A stretch of DNA of 14,398 nucleotides from Spirogloea muscicola (Eukaryota; Streptophyta; Zygnematophyceae; Spirogloeales; Spirogloeaceae): contig WELB01000047.1 in assembly GCA_009602725.1 (NCBI GenBank), positions 54,672 to 69,069 on the forward strand, in the 5' to 3' direction. The notes under the pieces are model-generated. The model searched no databases and was not told the origin of the DNA. It worked only from the letters and a program-made list of their open reading frames with translations. The position numbers were made by a program, and so were the translations under genes. Positions 1 to 9,554 of the stretch are shown here, piece by piece (positions within the stretch are counted from its first letter, which is position 1; every line of letters starts with the position of its first letter).

Positions 1-33
1 CCCCCCCCCCGCGCCGCCTTTTGCGCCGCCTTG

Positions 34-65
<32 letters not shown>

Positions 66-439
66 GCAGCGCCTTCGGGGAGAGGCGCGGTCGCCGGGGA
101 GCATCCGCTGTCCTGCTGCCTTGCGCCATCGGTGCGCCTTCCAACGGGGAGGCGTCCCGCGTGCAAGCACGCTCGCCGGCCTCTGAGGGCGCGCGAGGAG
201 GCTCTGCGGGGCGCTCGCCGTAACGAGGCCCGGCCCAGCCTCTCTCGGCGCACCTGGAGCTTTCGGCAGCAGGGACGCGGCCTTCTCGCCGCTCATTGTC
301 TCCGTGGGCTTCCGGAATGTTCTATGCGTCCGAGCACGGCCCAAGACGGCTGCAGGCGGATTAGCTTCGTTATTCGGAGCAAGGGCCCCGTCGCATCCTC
401 GTCGGCTCTGTCGCTGGCTCTGCGCCTCGAGTCCAGCGC
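1..439. promoter_or_regulatory. GC-rich 5' region of the PAM16 gene
   Basis: This stretch opens with a run of C and a GCC triplet run (about 36-66), and stays very GC-rich up to the PAM16 start codon. It probably holds the promoter and 5' untranslated region. Its plus-strand open frame reads as poly-arginine followed by composition-driven sequence, so I do not call a gene. I see no TATA box or recognisable upstream element. An unseen gene running off the left edge on the minus strand is possible. Confidence 0.4.
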
Positions 440-1049
440 ATGGCGTCCAAGATCATCGCAAACCTACTCATCCTCGGCTCGGGCGTTCTCTTGCGAGCCG
501 TCTCACAGGCTTATCGGCAGGCGATAGTCAGTAAGTTCTGGCGCCCCACAAACTCTGCACGCCTGTCCACTCACGTATCCCATGGAGGTGGCTGCTTATG
601 TCTTCGCGAATTGGCAGGCTGCCTAGTGATATGTTAGGTTGCTTCTGGAGTCTTCCCTCACCTTCTGATGTGGATTCATGTGATGACCGTGGGCTCAACA
701 GTAAAGAGTGTCGTGGCATAAGCCATTTGATCCAGGCAGTGAGTAGGGAGGCTTGGAGATTGAAGCAGGCAGCCTGTCTCCGTTGACTCTTGCAGATGCT
801 GGTAAGACTGGCGCAGCGCAGGAGGCTGTGAACAACGTGACGAGGAGAGCGACCAAGGTCATGACGTTGCCAGAGGCCCGCATGATCCTAGGGGTATCAG
901 AGAAAACGCCTTGGGAAGAGGTTCTGACGAAGTACCAGAACCTGTACGACAGGAATGACAAGCTGGGAACTTTCTACTTGCAGTCTAAAGTGCAGAGGGC
1001 CAAGGAATGCTTGGAAGCATCTAGAAGGGCGGAGGGCCAGCCCCCTTGA
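440..1049 (+). CDS. PAM16: PAM16/TIM16 (Magmas-like) subunit of the mitochondrial import motor, two exons
   Basis: Predicted 114-residue PAM16, the J-like partner of PAM18 in the presequence-translocase motor on the matrix side of the mitochondrial inner membrane. In this family it tethers PAM18 to TIM23 and restrains stimulation of mtHsp70. Exon 1 is 440-530 and exon 2 is 796-1049. The intron has donor GTAAGT and acceptor TTGCAG, phase 1, and splits the conserved AYRQAIVNAG segment. Residues 1-27 form the hydrophobic N-terminus, running into AYRQA. The J-like part includes LPEARMILGV (55-64), PWEEVLTKYQNLYDRND (69-85) and the family signature YLQSKVQRAKECLE (91-104). DRNDK lies where true J proteins have HPD, as expected for PAM16. 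Length matches plant PAM16 (about 116). The start is the first ATG giving the conserved N-terminus. Exons seen directly; function from family. Confidence 0.95.
531..795 (+). other. PAM16 intron
   Basis: A phase-1 intron of 265 bases with a strong GTAAGT donor and a TTGCAG acceptor. Removing it joins the two halves of the conserved YRQAIVNAGKTG segment, which supports both boundaries. No structured RNA or nested gene is visible inside. Confidence 0.9.
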
Positions 1050-2592
1050 GGTCAAGCACCTCATGACCTGCGGTCTTGTGTTACAATGACCCTTAATGTA
1101 CAGCAAGGACCCTCCCAATTGGTCAGTGCGCGTGTGCCAAAGACTGAAAGTGATTCTAGTGTAGGTTACTGTTATCCTGCTGGAGCGCATGAATTCTTTG
1201 TGCACAATGAAAGTGGAGGCATGCCTGCATGCTTGCGTCAGGTTGGGAAGCAGACAGGCCTCGAGGGTGCACTGACATGGAGAGACAGCAGGGCCTGTGT
1301 GACTTGCTAGACAGCTCAGCTGCAGAGTAGCGTGTAGCATGTAGCAGGGCCATGCGCTGGATTAAGTTGTCGATACGCAACCGCGGAGGCCATATATCCT
1401 GGGCTGACTCTGCCAGTTATTCACAGAAATTGACTACTTAGTCGGTATTACAGGTGTGATACTTTGCAAGCTGGTGATTGTACAGCAGATGCAGTGAGGT
1501 TACCCTTGGCATTTGACCTCTGAGAAGGTGTGTTGCAGCAAGGCAAGTACTATGTTTCGGCGATCTATGGCAGAAATTGACTACTTAGTCGGTATTACAG
1601 GTGTGATACTTTGCAAGCTGGTGATTGTACAGCAGATGCAGTGAGGTTACCTTTGGCATTTGACCTCTGAGAAGGTGTGTTGCAGCAAGTACTATGTTCT
1701 CGGCGATCTATGACTGATCACCAGAAGACAGAACAAAGAGGACACTGGATTGACTCAGAAGAGGACTTCAAGATCCTGTGATTGCCTGCGGGCGGTGCAG
1801 TCTCCACATCGGCAACTGCAGCCACCATCTCCTGCTGCTGTTGGTCCACCTTGACCACGAACATTCTGCCCAGTTGAAGCGATGGTTGATTTAAGATGAA
1901 GGCAAGGGCTTAATACATAGTAGAGTAAGGTCTTCCAGAGGGGGTGAGGGCTGTGAAAGGCCAGCTCGGATTAAGTTGGCATTGTAAAAAGCAGCTCAGT
2001 CAAGAGGGCGAGGGCTGGAGAGAAAGTGCGCAGTGCGCATGAAGTGAAAGGGTGGCCAGTTCAAGCCAGTACATTGTTCAGGCAAAGCTAATGCAGAAAT
2101 TGGGGCCACATGCAATGAAGCCCTATGCTAAGGTGGCTAAGGTAACAGTGTGACGTAAGTACCCACGGGTGAGCACATGCAAATATGACGGGCTAACTTG
2201 GGGAGCCGGAGTCGGAGAAAGCCAGCCCACAAAGAATGAACAACGTAAAAGGTGAGGCCCCCATCTTGGCGACCCCATTCTCGCCTCGCAGTCCTACCCT
2301 TCTGCTTGCCCCTCCGAACCTTGGTCAATCCTGTTTTGGGCTGGCTTTTCGCAGCCCTTGCCCCCATTGGGAGTGCCACATCTTCTGCTTGGCCTCACCG
2401 CCGAACGGAGCTCCGCCGTCTCAGTCGAACGTTGGAAGCCGTCGCCGAGCCGCAACGATGAACGGGGCCTCCCGGCCGCCGTCTCCATTCGGCTGCCTTA
2501 GCCCGTCTCGGCCTGACGGCTGGGCCCACCATTCGGCCACCATATCCGGTCCCCCGGGAGCTAAACCCCGCCCCCCGCCCCGGGCCCTGCCC
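1050..2592. other. Intergenic region between the PAM16 and PPR genes
   Basis: No supported gene on either strand. It contains the PAM16 3' untranslated region, a two-copy tandem duplication (1424-1712) and, from about 2400, the GC-rich 5' island of the PPR gene. A TGTAA, the usual green-algal polyadenylation signal, occurs at 1983-1987, but that is over 900 bases past the PAM16 stop, so the assignment is weak. Short open frames here (for example 1086-1310 and 2236-2592 on plus) have no recognisable content. Confidence 0.5.
1424..1712. repeat. Two-copy tandem duplication of about 147 bp
   Basis: Copy 1 is 1424-1570 and copy 2 is 1571-1712, directly adjacent. Both start CAGAAATTGACTACTTAG and end CGATCTATG. 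The copies differ by one C/T substitution, a 5-base deletion and a 1-base insertion, all in the second copy relative to the first. Such high identity indicates a recent duplication. No target-site duplication, terminal inverted repeat or coding sequence goes with it. Confidence 0.95.
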
Positions 2593-5500
2593 ATGGCGGC
2601 GGGACCTGCGCCGCGCGCCGCGCTCGCGCGGCTGCTGCGGCGTGGCGCCAAAAANCGCCGACAGCCGCGGCGGCGGCGGCGGCGCCGCGGCTGGCGCCGC
2701 CGGCGGAGGCCACGTACGCGCGGACGCTGGAGGAGTACAACCGCGTGCTGGACATGCTGGAGCGCCGCAAGAAGTGAGCGCTTAAAGAGGTCTCAAGGCC
2801 TCGCCGCTTCTGGGCGCCGCAGCTTGGCCGCCGCTGCGACGGCGCCGGCGCTCGCGTCTGAAGCTCGCGGCGAAGCAGCTTGGCTGCTCCCAGACCCGAT
2901 CGGCGTCACAGGAATCATCGCCAAATTCCAATGTCAATGGTGCTCCCCACCGTCAAATGGGTCTGCCTGGGCTCCAAGCCATTGTCATCCAGCACTGAAC
3001 CTCGGCAGAGGAGGAGCTTCCCGCAGGAGCTTCCTGCTGCGGGACGTGTACGAGGACCTGGTGATGGACGGCCTGGCGCCCAGCCGCGACACCTTCCACG
3101 TCCTCATCGTCGGCGCCATGCGCGGCAGCCGCCTGGACGACGCCTTCTACTTCGCCGACCAGATGAAAGCCCACGGCCTGGGCCTCGACGTGCGCAGCAA
3201 CACCCTCGGCCCCCGGTCGCTCGCCGCCGCACAGCTGGGCACCGCCTTCTAGGACGCTGCAGCAGTATAGAGGATGGCTCAGTTGTGAATTAGCCCCAAG
3301 AGTCAATCAAATGAGTCTTGCTCCTGGCTTGTGTTCGAGCTGACGCCGGCCCCTCGTTGTTCCTCGCTTTCTCCAGCAAGTGCTCTACAACTGCCTCATC
3401 TCTGCCTGTGCACGCTGCCTGCAGCCGGACCGGGCTTTCTTGGTAGGGCCCCTTCCTCTCGACTGGGAATGGTAGCCAGCCTCTCTCAGGCAGCTGTGGT
3501 TTGCACGTTTATGAGACACCGTTGAGACATTGCCAGGATCAAGCTCTTGTTGCATGGTTATGCCTACTAGACTTGAAACATACTGTCACAGACTTGCAGC
3601 AGTTTGACCAAGGACATCATGCTCTGACGGTGGGTCCACCTTGTCATCCCGAGTCCTTTGTTATTGAGGAACTTCTCTTGCTGTGTTGTGAAAGCTCAAG
3701 AGTTCCTTTGTGTGGTCCAGGTAGCAGAGGAAATGGAGGCGGAGGGCATTCAGCCCAAGTTGCGGACTTATGTGGCCCTGCTGAATGCTTGTGCATTCTC
3801 TGGCCGTGTCACAGATGCGTAAGTACCACAGAGCTGTGCTGCAGTGCTGCATGTTGAAGATCACTCTTCATGCTAGCAATGATTGAGGGCCTGCGTCTCT
3901 CTAGCTCCTGTGGTACTGAGGAGTCTTCAAGATAGGCAGTCTGCTGTTCTTAGATTGGCCGTCCAGGCTGAATGCAGCAATGCTGAGAGTTGCTGTCTGA
4001 AGCAACTATTACACTAGTTGCCTGAACATGATACAAAAGTCTGCTGTAATGTCGGCAAGTGAAAGGGTTGTGTACGGGTGTTGATTTGACCAGTTAATGT
4101 ACGCATTCTTGGCACCCTTGCTCTTCTGACGCGCAGGTATGAATTGGTACAGAAAATGACAGAGAAAGGGATGACGTTGAGCCGCCATTGTTACGCTGCG
4201 CTCATCAGCGCCCACAAGTATGGGCCTCATGCTGACGACACCAAAGCAAAGGTGGACAATGAGAGCTGCTTGCGATAGTGATCTGTGTCCGTTGGTAGGG
4301 CATGTGATACCTTTGCACGTAATCCGCTCGGCACAAGTTCTGTGGATCCATCAAGAGCTTCGCCCCTTGAGATGATTAATAAATGGTCTTTCTGTCTACT
4401 TCTGGTGGCCTCATTCTCTCATGAGACTGTGTTAACGTCAATCGTAGCTGCTGTTGGTGGGAAGACTCGCTCTGAAATTAAATGAATTTTAATCGTGCAT
4501 ACTTCCTACTGCTTGGTGCTATGACTAGCCAAATAAGCTACACTAGGCTGAGTGGAATAAGCGGCGCCGCTGGCTTGCCTCCAGATCCTTGAGCTTCTGG
4601 AGCAATCAAGGGAGAGGAAGAAGAGAAGGGATGCCACCAGCGCCTCCGTTTCCGGCGAAGATCATGCGGACAGCGCCCAGCATGGGACAAGGGAGGACCG
4701 GCAGGAGGACCTGGAGTATGATGAGGAGCTCATGACGGGCGTGGAAGGCATGAAGGGGTTCTTCAGGCGCTTCATGAACGACTCGCGACTCATCGTGTAC
4801 CATGCCGCCATGCGAGCCTTCGTGGACTTGAAATACTATGAGGTCTGCCTCCAATAAAGTTGCTGATATGGGAGTTGTTCTGTCGAGGCTTATCTCAAGA
4901 ATCGGGGTTGCTGTCTCTGGAGTGGCTGACTTGCCACAGCTCTTCATCAGGGTGTGCTGGATGTCTTTCGCTACATCACCGAAGATGGCTACAAGCCCGA
5001 CCCGTTTTCGTACGTCCAGCTCATGAGGTACACTTGTCGCCTGCTCCATTGTACGAATTCTGGTCATCTCCCTAAAAAGCTCATCTTCCGTCCATGTCAT
5101 GTGCACCCTTCACTCTGTATCTGTCGCAAAGTTTGCACGTGGCAGACCCTGCAGACTTTACTGCTGAATGCTGCCAGGTGTTGACAGTAAGCCAGTTGCT
5201 AATTGGAGCTGAGTCATCGAGCCAGTGTCAAGTGTAATAAGGGGCTTGTGAACCATGTCATTGGCCTTGCAGGGCGAATCTAAAAGCAGGCAAGGTGGAA
5301 GCGGCAAAGCAGAGTTACAAGGACTATCTGGCTCTTGGCGCTCCTCCGACGCTTGACTTGTACCTCGTGAGCAGATCGTTTTAGATGGATGTAGATGTAA
5401 TCTGCTCCCACAAGTGACACCATCTCACTCACCAGTGAAGACTGTGAAAGTACCAGAAGGAATATCGTGCTCCTGTGCCGGCCTCCAATGATGCCAACTA

Positions 5501-6890
5501 TCTCTGTGCCTTGCTTCTCTGAAATGATGGATGGGCAGATGCTGATGGAAAGCGCAATCCTCAACTTTGATGCTGAAGGCGCCCAGTTCGCTCAAGAGCT
5601 CCTGGTACTACCTCTGGCCGGTCCTCGTGACTCAGTCAGTGACCTACAGTTAAAAAACTGTAACGGAATGTGGACTTTCTATTTGACAAATACCTCAACC
5701 CCACCAAAACGTTTTTACTGACGTGTGTTCTAACTAGGTGTGCACCTCTTCATTCTTATGACTGGTTGCTCGGACAAACAGGCGGAGATGCAGGCCAAGG
5801 GCTTCTTCCTCAACCCTCGAAACGGAGGCCACCTTCTTGAGGTTGCATCTCGTCAATTTAGAATCTTTGAGGTATGTCTAATCTCATCTGCGGTGGCAGC
5901 ACCTTCTGTTCCTGACACTCGACGTGGCCGAATCGAGTTTGTGACACGGATTTAAGAGTGGTGCTGCAGTTAATTGTCTTTGACTTCTAGCATTTCAGTG
6001 GTCGTCCACGTTGATAGTGATGGGCACTCCAGTGCAAATGGTTGCCAGCACAACGTGCACGTCTGCTGTCAAACGTTGCTTCCAGCTCATAAAGCAAGTC
6101 GATTTGTCTGCAACACATCTATTTTACAGAAAGATGACTTCAGGACAGCAGACATGATATGGGAGATGCTTTACCGCCAAGGGAACGTGCCCTGGAAGTC
6201 ATCAATGGCTTACCTTGCCGGCCTCAGGGTCAGTTTGATGCGGCTTGTCACAGCGTGTCCAACTCAGCTGCTCTGACATTTCAAGAGGCATATTTTGTTT
6301 GATAGTTGATATTTTGCTCTGAGCAGGGCAATGTAGTGCTCTGTTTGTTGTGCAGGTAGTGGCGCCTGCTCTTCTGTTCTTGATGCACATTCCTTGCAAG
6401 CAACCACTGTCCTCATGCAGCCATTGTCTCATTGCAGAGACGGAATGTGAAGGCAACAGACCCCCGCATGCAGGCCGTCCTTTCACACCTGCGCATGCAG
6501 AAAGGAGGCAACTCTTTGCGTGACTTGGGACATGGCAAGGAGACTGAAGCTGGGCTTTCACAGCCAGAGTTGCTGCCCACAACCACAGACGCCCTCCAGA
6601 AGGATGACCTCATTGAGCCCCGGGAAAATCTGAATGCAGCCCACTTGCAGAATGAGGCAGGCACACCAATAGATACTGAGCAACACATGACTGCGGCGGT
6701 AGATGACAGCATTCCAGCAGAGTCAAATGCACCTCCACTGGCAGCGGACAGCCCAGAGGAGATACTTTCTGACAGGGTTGGAGAGGAGGAGGAAACCTCT
6801 GACAGGGTTGGAGAGGAGGCAGCAAATACCGCACTGAATGACACAGTAGAGCAAGACCGCATCTTGAGGATGCAGGGCTCGCACTTATAG
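2593..6890 (+). CDS. P-class PPR protein, At4g35850-like, probably mitochondrial, twelve exons
   Basis: About 586 residues, probably an organellar RNA-binding protein. Exons: 2593-2773, 3027-3189, 3377-3442, 3721-3818, 4137-4251, 4585-4842, 4951-5027, 5273-5366, 5539-5604, 5782-5871, 6130-6228, 6438-6890. All junction phases agree. Residues 1-45 (Ala/Arg-rich) look like a transit peptide. Four 35-residue PPR motifs span about 46-185; examples are TFHVLIVGAMRGSRLDDAF, VLYNCLISACARC and TYVALLNACAFSGRVTDAY. A helical region follows (ILELLEQSRERKK in exon 6), and the last exon adds an acidic, probably disordered tail. The LLRDVYEDLVMDG and DTFHVLIVGAMRGSRL segments resemble Arabidopsis At4g35850, recalled from memory. 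No E, DYW or SMR domain is seen. Odd points: an N at 2655 coincides with a reading-frame change in exon 1; the exon 6 donor (GTCTGC) and exon 9 start (5539) are the weakest boundaries. PPR identity is firm; organelle and start codon are inferred. Confidence 0.85.
2655..2655. other. Undetermined base (N) marking a likely small gap in PPR exon 1
   Basis: A single N follows an A5 run and precedes a CGG-rich stretch. The ATG at 2593 is in one frame, while the conserved EYNRVLDMLERRKK, which leads cleanly into exon 2, is in another. One missing base (or two extra) at the N would join them. The N therefore probably stands for an unknown number of bases and not a single ambiguous one. Confidence 0.75.
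2666..2700. repeat. CGG triplet run encoding the Ala-rich presequence of the PPR gene
   Basis: A short GCG/CGG run sits just after the N. In the EYNRV frame it encodes poly-alanine. In the frame of the upstream ATG it gives poly-arginine. It is part of the GC island at the PPR gene 5' end. Confidence 0.7.
6768..6819 (+). repeat. 30-bp coding repeat in the PPR protein tail
   Basis: A 22-base sequence beginning TCTGACAGGG occurs at 6768-6789 and again at 6798-6819, in the same frame with a 30-base period. It encodes SDRVGEE twice. The two 22-base copies are identical, so the duplication in the acidic tail is recent or kept uniform by slippage. Confidence 0.9.
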
Positions 6891-7449
6891 CGTGCTTGAG
6901 CTCTGCCATGCTTCAACCTGTTCTGTACTAGGTTAGAAATCTCCATTAATCAACAGAAAACAGAACAATGGATTGTTTACAATGAGTGGCAGAAGTTTCT
7001 CCACAGTTAGTTGCAAGCTTGGGTACAGGGTTCACGCAAAAGCAATATCTGGAGAATCTAGCAATCGTCACAATGTTGTCTCCTTCAGATCAAAGTGTCT
7101 GGCCGCTCGTATTGGACCAGCAACCACGGCAAGGGAGTTTTCTTTGCCTCTTGGTGGATGCTCGTCTTAAATTTACATATTCCAGGCTCTTTTGGTTTCA
7201 GCTTGAGTTGCATGATTTCCATTCACATGTACTACTTTCCGCAGCCTGACAGGTGCTTGGAGGTCAATCTCAATCTTTGATCATCAAGGTGAGTGGCCTT
7301 TGTGTGACTTGCAAGTTAGTACCTTTCAAAAATAGTTGCTCGGGAGGTAGCGACTTTGTGGCGCGAGTCCTCTGCTGTAGCGTAAGTGAATTGAATAGAG
7401 GAGTGTTGAGACTTTGGAAGGTCGAATTGCAGGCAATACTGACAGCCAG
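6891..7449. other. Convergent intergenic region between the PPR and SPARK-like genes
   Basis: The PPR gene ends at 6890 on plus and the SPARK-like gene at 7450 on minus, so both 3' untranslated regions probably lie here. Short open frames exist on plus (about 6973-7280), but none shows codon bias, domains or consistent splicing. I see no gene. Confidence 0.45.
7173..7177 (-). terminator. Candidate TGTAA polyadenylation signal for the SPARK-like gene
   Basis: TGTAA on the minus strand lies 273 bases beyond the proposed stop codon at 7450. TGTAA is the usual poly(A) signal of green algae. A five-base motif occurs often by chance, so this is tentative. Confidence 0.25.
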
Positions 7450-9554
7450 TCAAAGGTCAGGCAAAGTTGTCTGACAACGCCACCTGAAGATGAAGGAGAA
7501 GCCGCGGATGGTCAGTGGTTCACTGTGCACTGCCGTCACAATCAGCAGCTTGGTGCAGTCGTTGGCCATTGTCTGGTTGGCTGGTGCATCACTGCTGGCC
7601 CGCCTCAAAAGTGATGCAACGCCGGAGGCTAGATAGTGCAGGCAGTCCCCACATGCGCTTGTGGAGTTGACTGCCTCTGCACAGGCGTTTATCAGCGGCT
7701 GCATCACCCTGCACCATGCAGCAGCCTCTTAACTCGTCTAAGCGGAGTGCGACAGGTACCACACCACCATCACTACCACAAGCACACAAATAAGCCAAGG
7801 CATCTACATGTAACAACGTTGATATGAGAACCTGCATCAGCACTGGGAGAGCAGCCTGTTGTGCCTAAGCTTGTCTTGTCACCTTATTGGAGCAGTTGTT
7901 GCAGGACACATGTTCGACATAAAATTGATGCACTGGATGCCAGTCTCCTCAAGACAAAGCTCTGTAATGTTGATTGTGACGTTCCACTTGCAAAGGGCCG
8001 CTTGTAGGCCAGCAGTACATGCTGCATTCATCGATGGGTAGATTGCAGCCTCACCCAGGACCGCTGCACCATGCAAAAGGCTCCTTAGCAGAAGCAATCA
8101 GCGCTAGCAGGTGTACGGCTCACAGAAGCAGGAGCTCAGCAAGCTGCTTCTACAACCAGCACGACTTGGAACGCTTGGCGCAAGTCCTGTGCAGATGTCA
8201 CAGGGTGCACTTAAGAAGGTGCACCCTGTGATCCTCGAGGAACTCACAGGGAAACAGGATAGCAAGGTCGTCCTGGACGTCTGCCAGGAGTGTGCAGCAT
8301 TCAGTCGCATTTGGACTTGCACCAGTGCAGGCTGCTGCAGCCCTCCTGAATTCCGGGGCCTGCGCATCCATGACAAGGATATAGTCAAGGTATTCGATGG
8401 GAATAGCTTTCGCAGCTTGCATGTCATCTAAGGACATCAGGTAGCAGGTAACCATGTTGCAACACACTGCAATGGACGCTTGCTCGCCTGCAGTTCGTGC
8501 ACATTTTCTCAAAGAATTGTATGACGTCATCGTGCAGATTGGAGCACCCAGTCTTGATGCATGACTGTTGCTGGATACACAGTAAGTATCCAGGTTGACC
8601 TTAGAAGACTGATCAGCCTCTGAACACAAATGCTTAGCCTACACTAACGCACTGCAGCACGACTTGTACGGTGTGAGGCCCCAGGAGCAGCTGAAGCAAG
8701 TGCAGAGCTCAAAGTGCACAGTACCGCTTGATACTGGATGCCGACACAGTCACTCTTCTTTGTGGGTTGTTGCTGACCGGTAGCATTTCGATTGACCTCA
8801 CGGCAGTCTATCGCTCCTGGAGCAATTTTAGGGGGGGGTTGGTGCAAGATCTTTCAATCGCTTGCCATGATTAAGTCCCACGCAAGGCAAGCAGCAGAAG
8901 CAGAAGCTCATGTCGCATCGGACTAGTATTTGTTGTAAGGGTACAAGCTTTGGGAGGACTACACTGCGAGCAAAATATGGACTGGAAAAAAGCCTCCCGA
9001 ATGGAGTATCTCTGCTAAGTGCTGACGAAGGCCGTACATTCAGGGCCCTCACCTGCAAGCTGAGGCTTCTGGTTGACATGAATGCTGATATTTGCAGCCA
9101 GGTCTTGCTGCGCACAGCGTAAAATGTGGTCCTTGGTTGACAAACTTAGCACTTCTACCAGAAGATGTGCAGGTGGCAAGGACATGTCTGACTCTGACAT
9201 AGTCATGGTGCCCGTAGTGCCCCCATCAGCCAAGAAGCAACTTGAAGTCCGCTTGCGAGCTCATGATCAAGCTCCTCCTTGAGCAAGTCTTTGAGCAAGT
9301 TGTACACCCTCGATGCATGGACTGTGCAGGACAACTGACCTTGTTACCCATGACTAGAGTCGAGATCTTGCTGTGCAAGCAAACAGTACAGGTTGCTAGC
9401 TGCTAATTGTTCATACCGTGACCTTCGACCGATGGGCTGCCGCAGCGAGCGCTGTGCGCGAGCAATGCATCGCAAGGACCCCTGCTGCAATTGCAATTGA
9501 CAGCAGGCCATGTCCTGCAACATCCAGCCGGCAGGATTGCTTCGCCGTGTACAT
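7450..9554 (-). CDS. Secreted cysteine-rich protein with SPARK-like domain (At1g61900-like), several exons
   Basis: I assembled five minus-strand exons: about 9193-9053, 8816-8670, 8487-8248, 8063-7883 and 7708-7450. Donors are GTGAGG, GTACAAGT, GTGAGT and GTGACA, each acceptor ends in CAG, and the phases at all four junctions (1, 1, 1, 2) match without a stop. The roughly 320-residue product has about 20 cysteines and seven N-glycosylation sequons (such as NATE, NVTINIT, NSTS, NQTM). Cys spacing, with NATECC, AALCKWNVTINITELC, then ACGDCLHYLA and NDC, resembles the SPARK domain of plant receptor-like kinases and GPI-anchored At1g61900. No kinase domain, membrane segment or GPI signal follows in the last exon. 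A likely start is the ATG at 9554, which encodes a signal peptide (GLLSIAIAAGVLAM core, 9554 to about 9411), but the exons joining it to 9193 are unresolved. Extracellular location is inferred; SPARK identity is from remembered patterns. Confidence 0.5.
8198..8231. repeat. Perfect inverted repeat, 13-bp arms, 8-base loop
   Basis: TCACAGGGTGCAC (8198-8210) and its exact reverse complement (8219-8231) flank TTAAGAAG. In the model above the repeat lies inside the minus-strand intron 8247-8064, close to its 5' splice site. It could form a stable hairpin in the unspliced transcript. No function is assigned. Confidence 0.9.

Noticed and set aside
21-527. 168-residue plus-strand open frame at the left edge
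   Set aside because: It begins with poly-arginine from a GCC run, overlaps PAM16 exon 1 in another frame and has no protein-like motifs.
1424-1712. CRISPR array or transposon ends
   Set aside because: Only two long adjacent copies without spacers, no terminal inverted repeats, no target-site duplication and no transposase or cas gene.
2236-3252. 338-residue plus-strand open frame across the PPR gene start
   Set aside because: It runs through the N in the wrong frame, gives poly-Arg, and reads through intron 1. Only its last part (3027-3189) is true PPR coding sequence.
3190-3252. Read-through of PPR exon 2 to a stop at 3252
   Set aside because: The PPR motif continues naturally at 3377 after a phase-0 intron. 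The read-through text breaks the 35-residue repeat.
4606-5106. 166-residue minus-strand open frame
   Set aside because: It is antisense to PPR exons 6 and 7, which fit the family and splice in phase. No independent support.
6413-6946. 177-residue minus-strand open frame
   Set aside because: Antisense shadow of the last PPR exon, rich in Ser, Cys and Ala as expected for the complement of an acidic tail.
8111-8431. 106-residue plus-strand open frame opposite the SPARK-like gene
   Set aside because: It looks protein-like, but the minus-strand reading has four phase-matched junctions, a Cys pattern and glycosylation sites. The plus frame has no partner exons that I could find.
8910-9282. Two adjoining plus-strand open frames (8910-9122 and 9082-9282)
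   Set aside because: They overlap the minus-strand exon ending at 9053 and cannot be joined to neighbours by good splice sites; treated as shadows, though the choice of strand rests on the minus-strand model.
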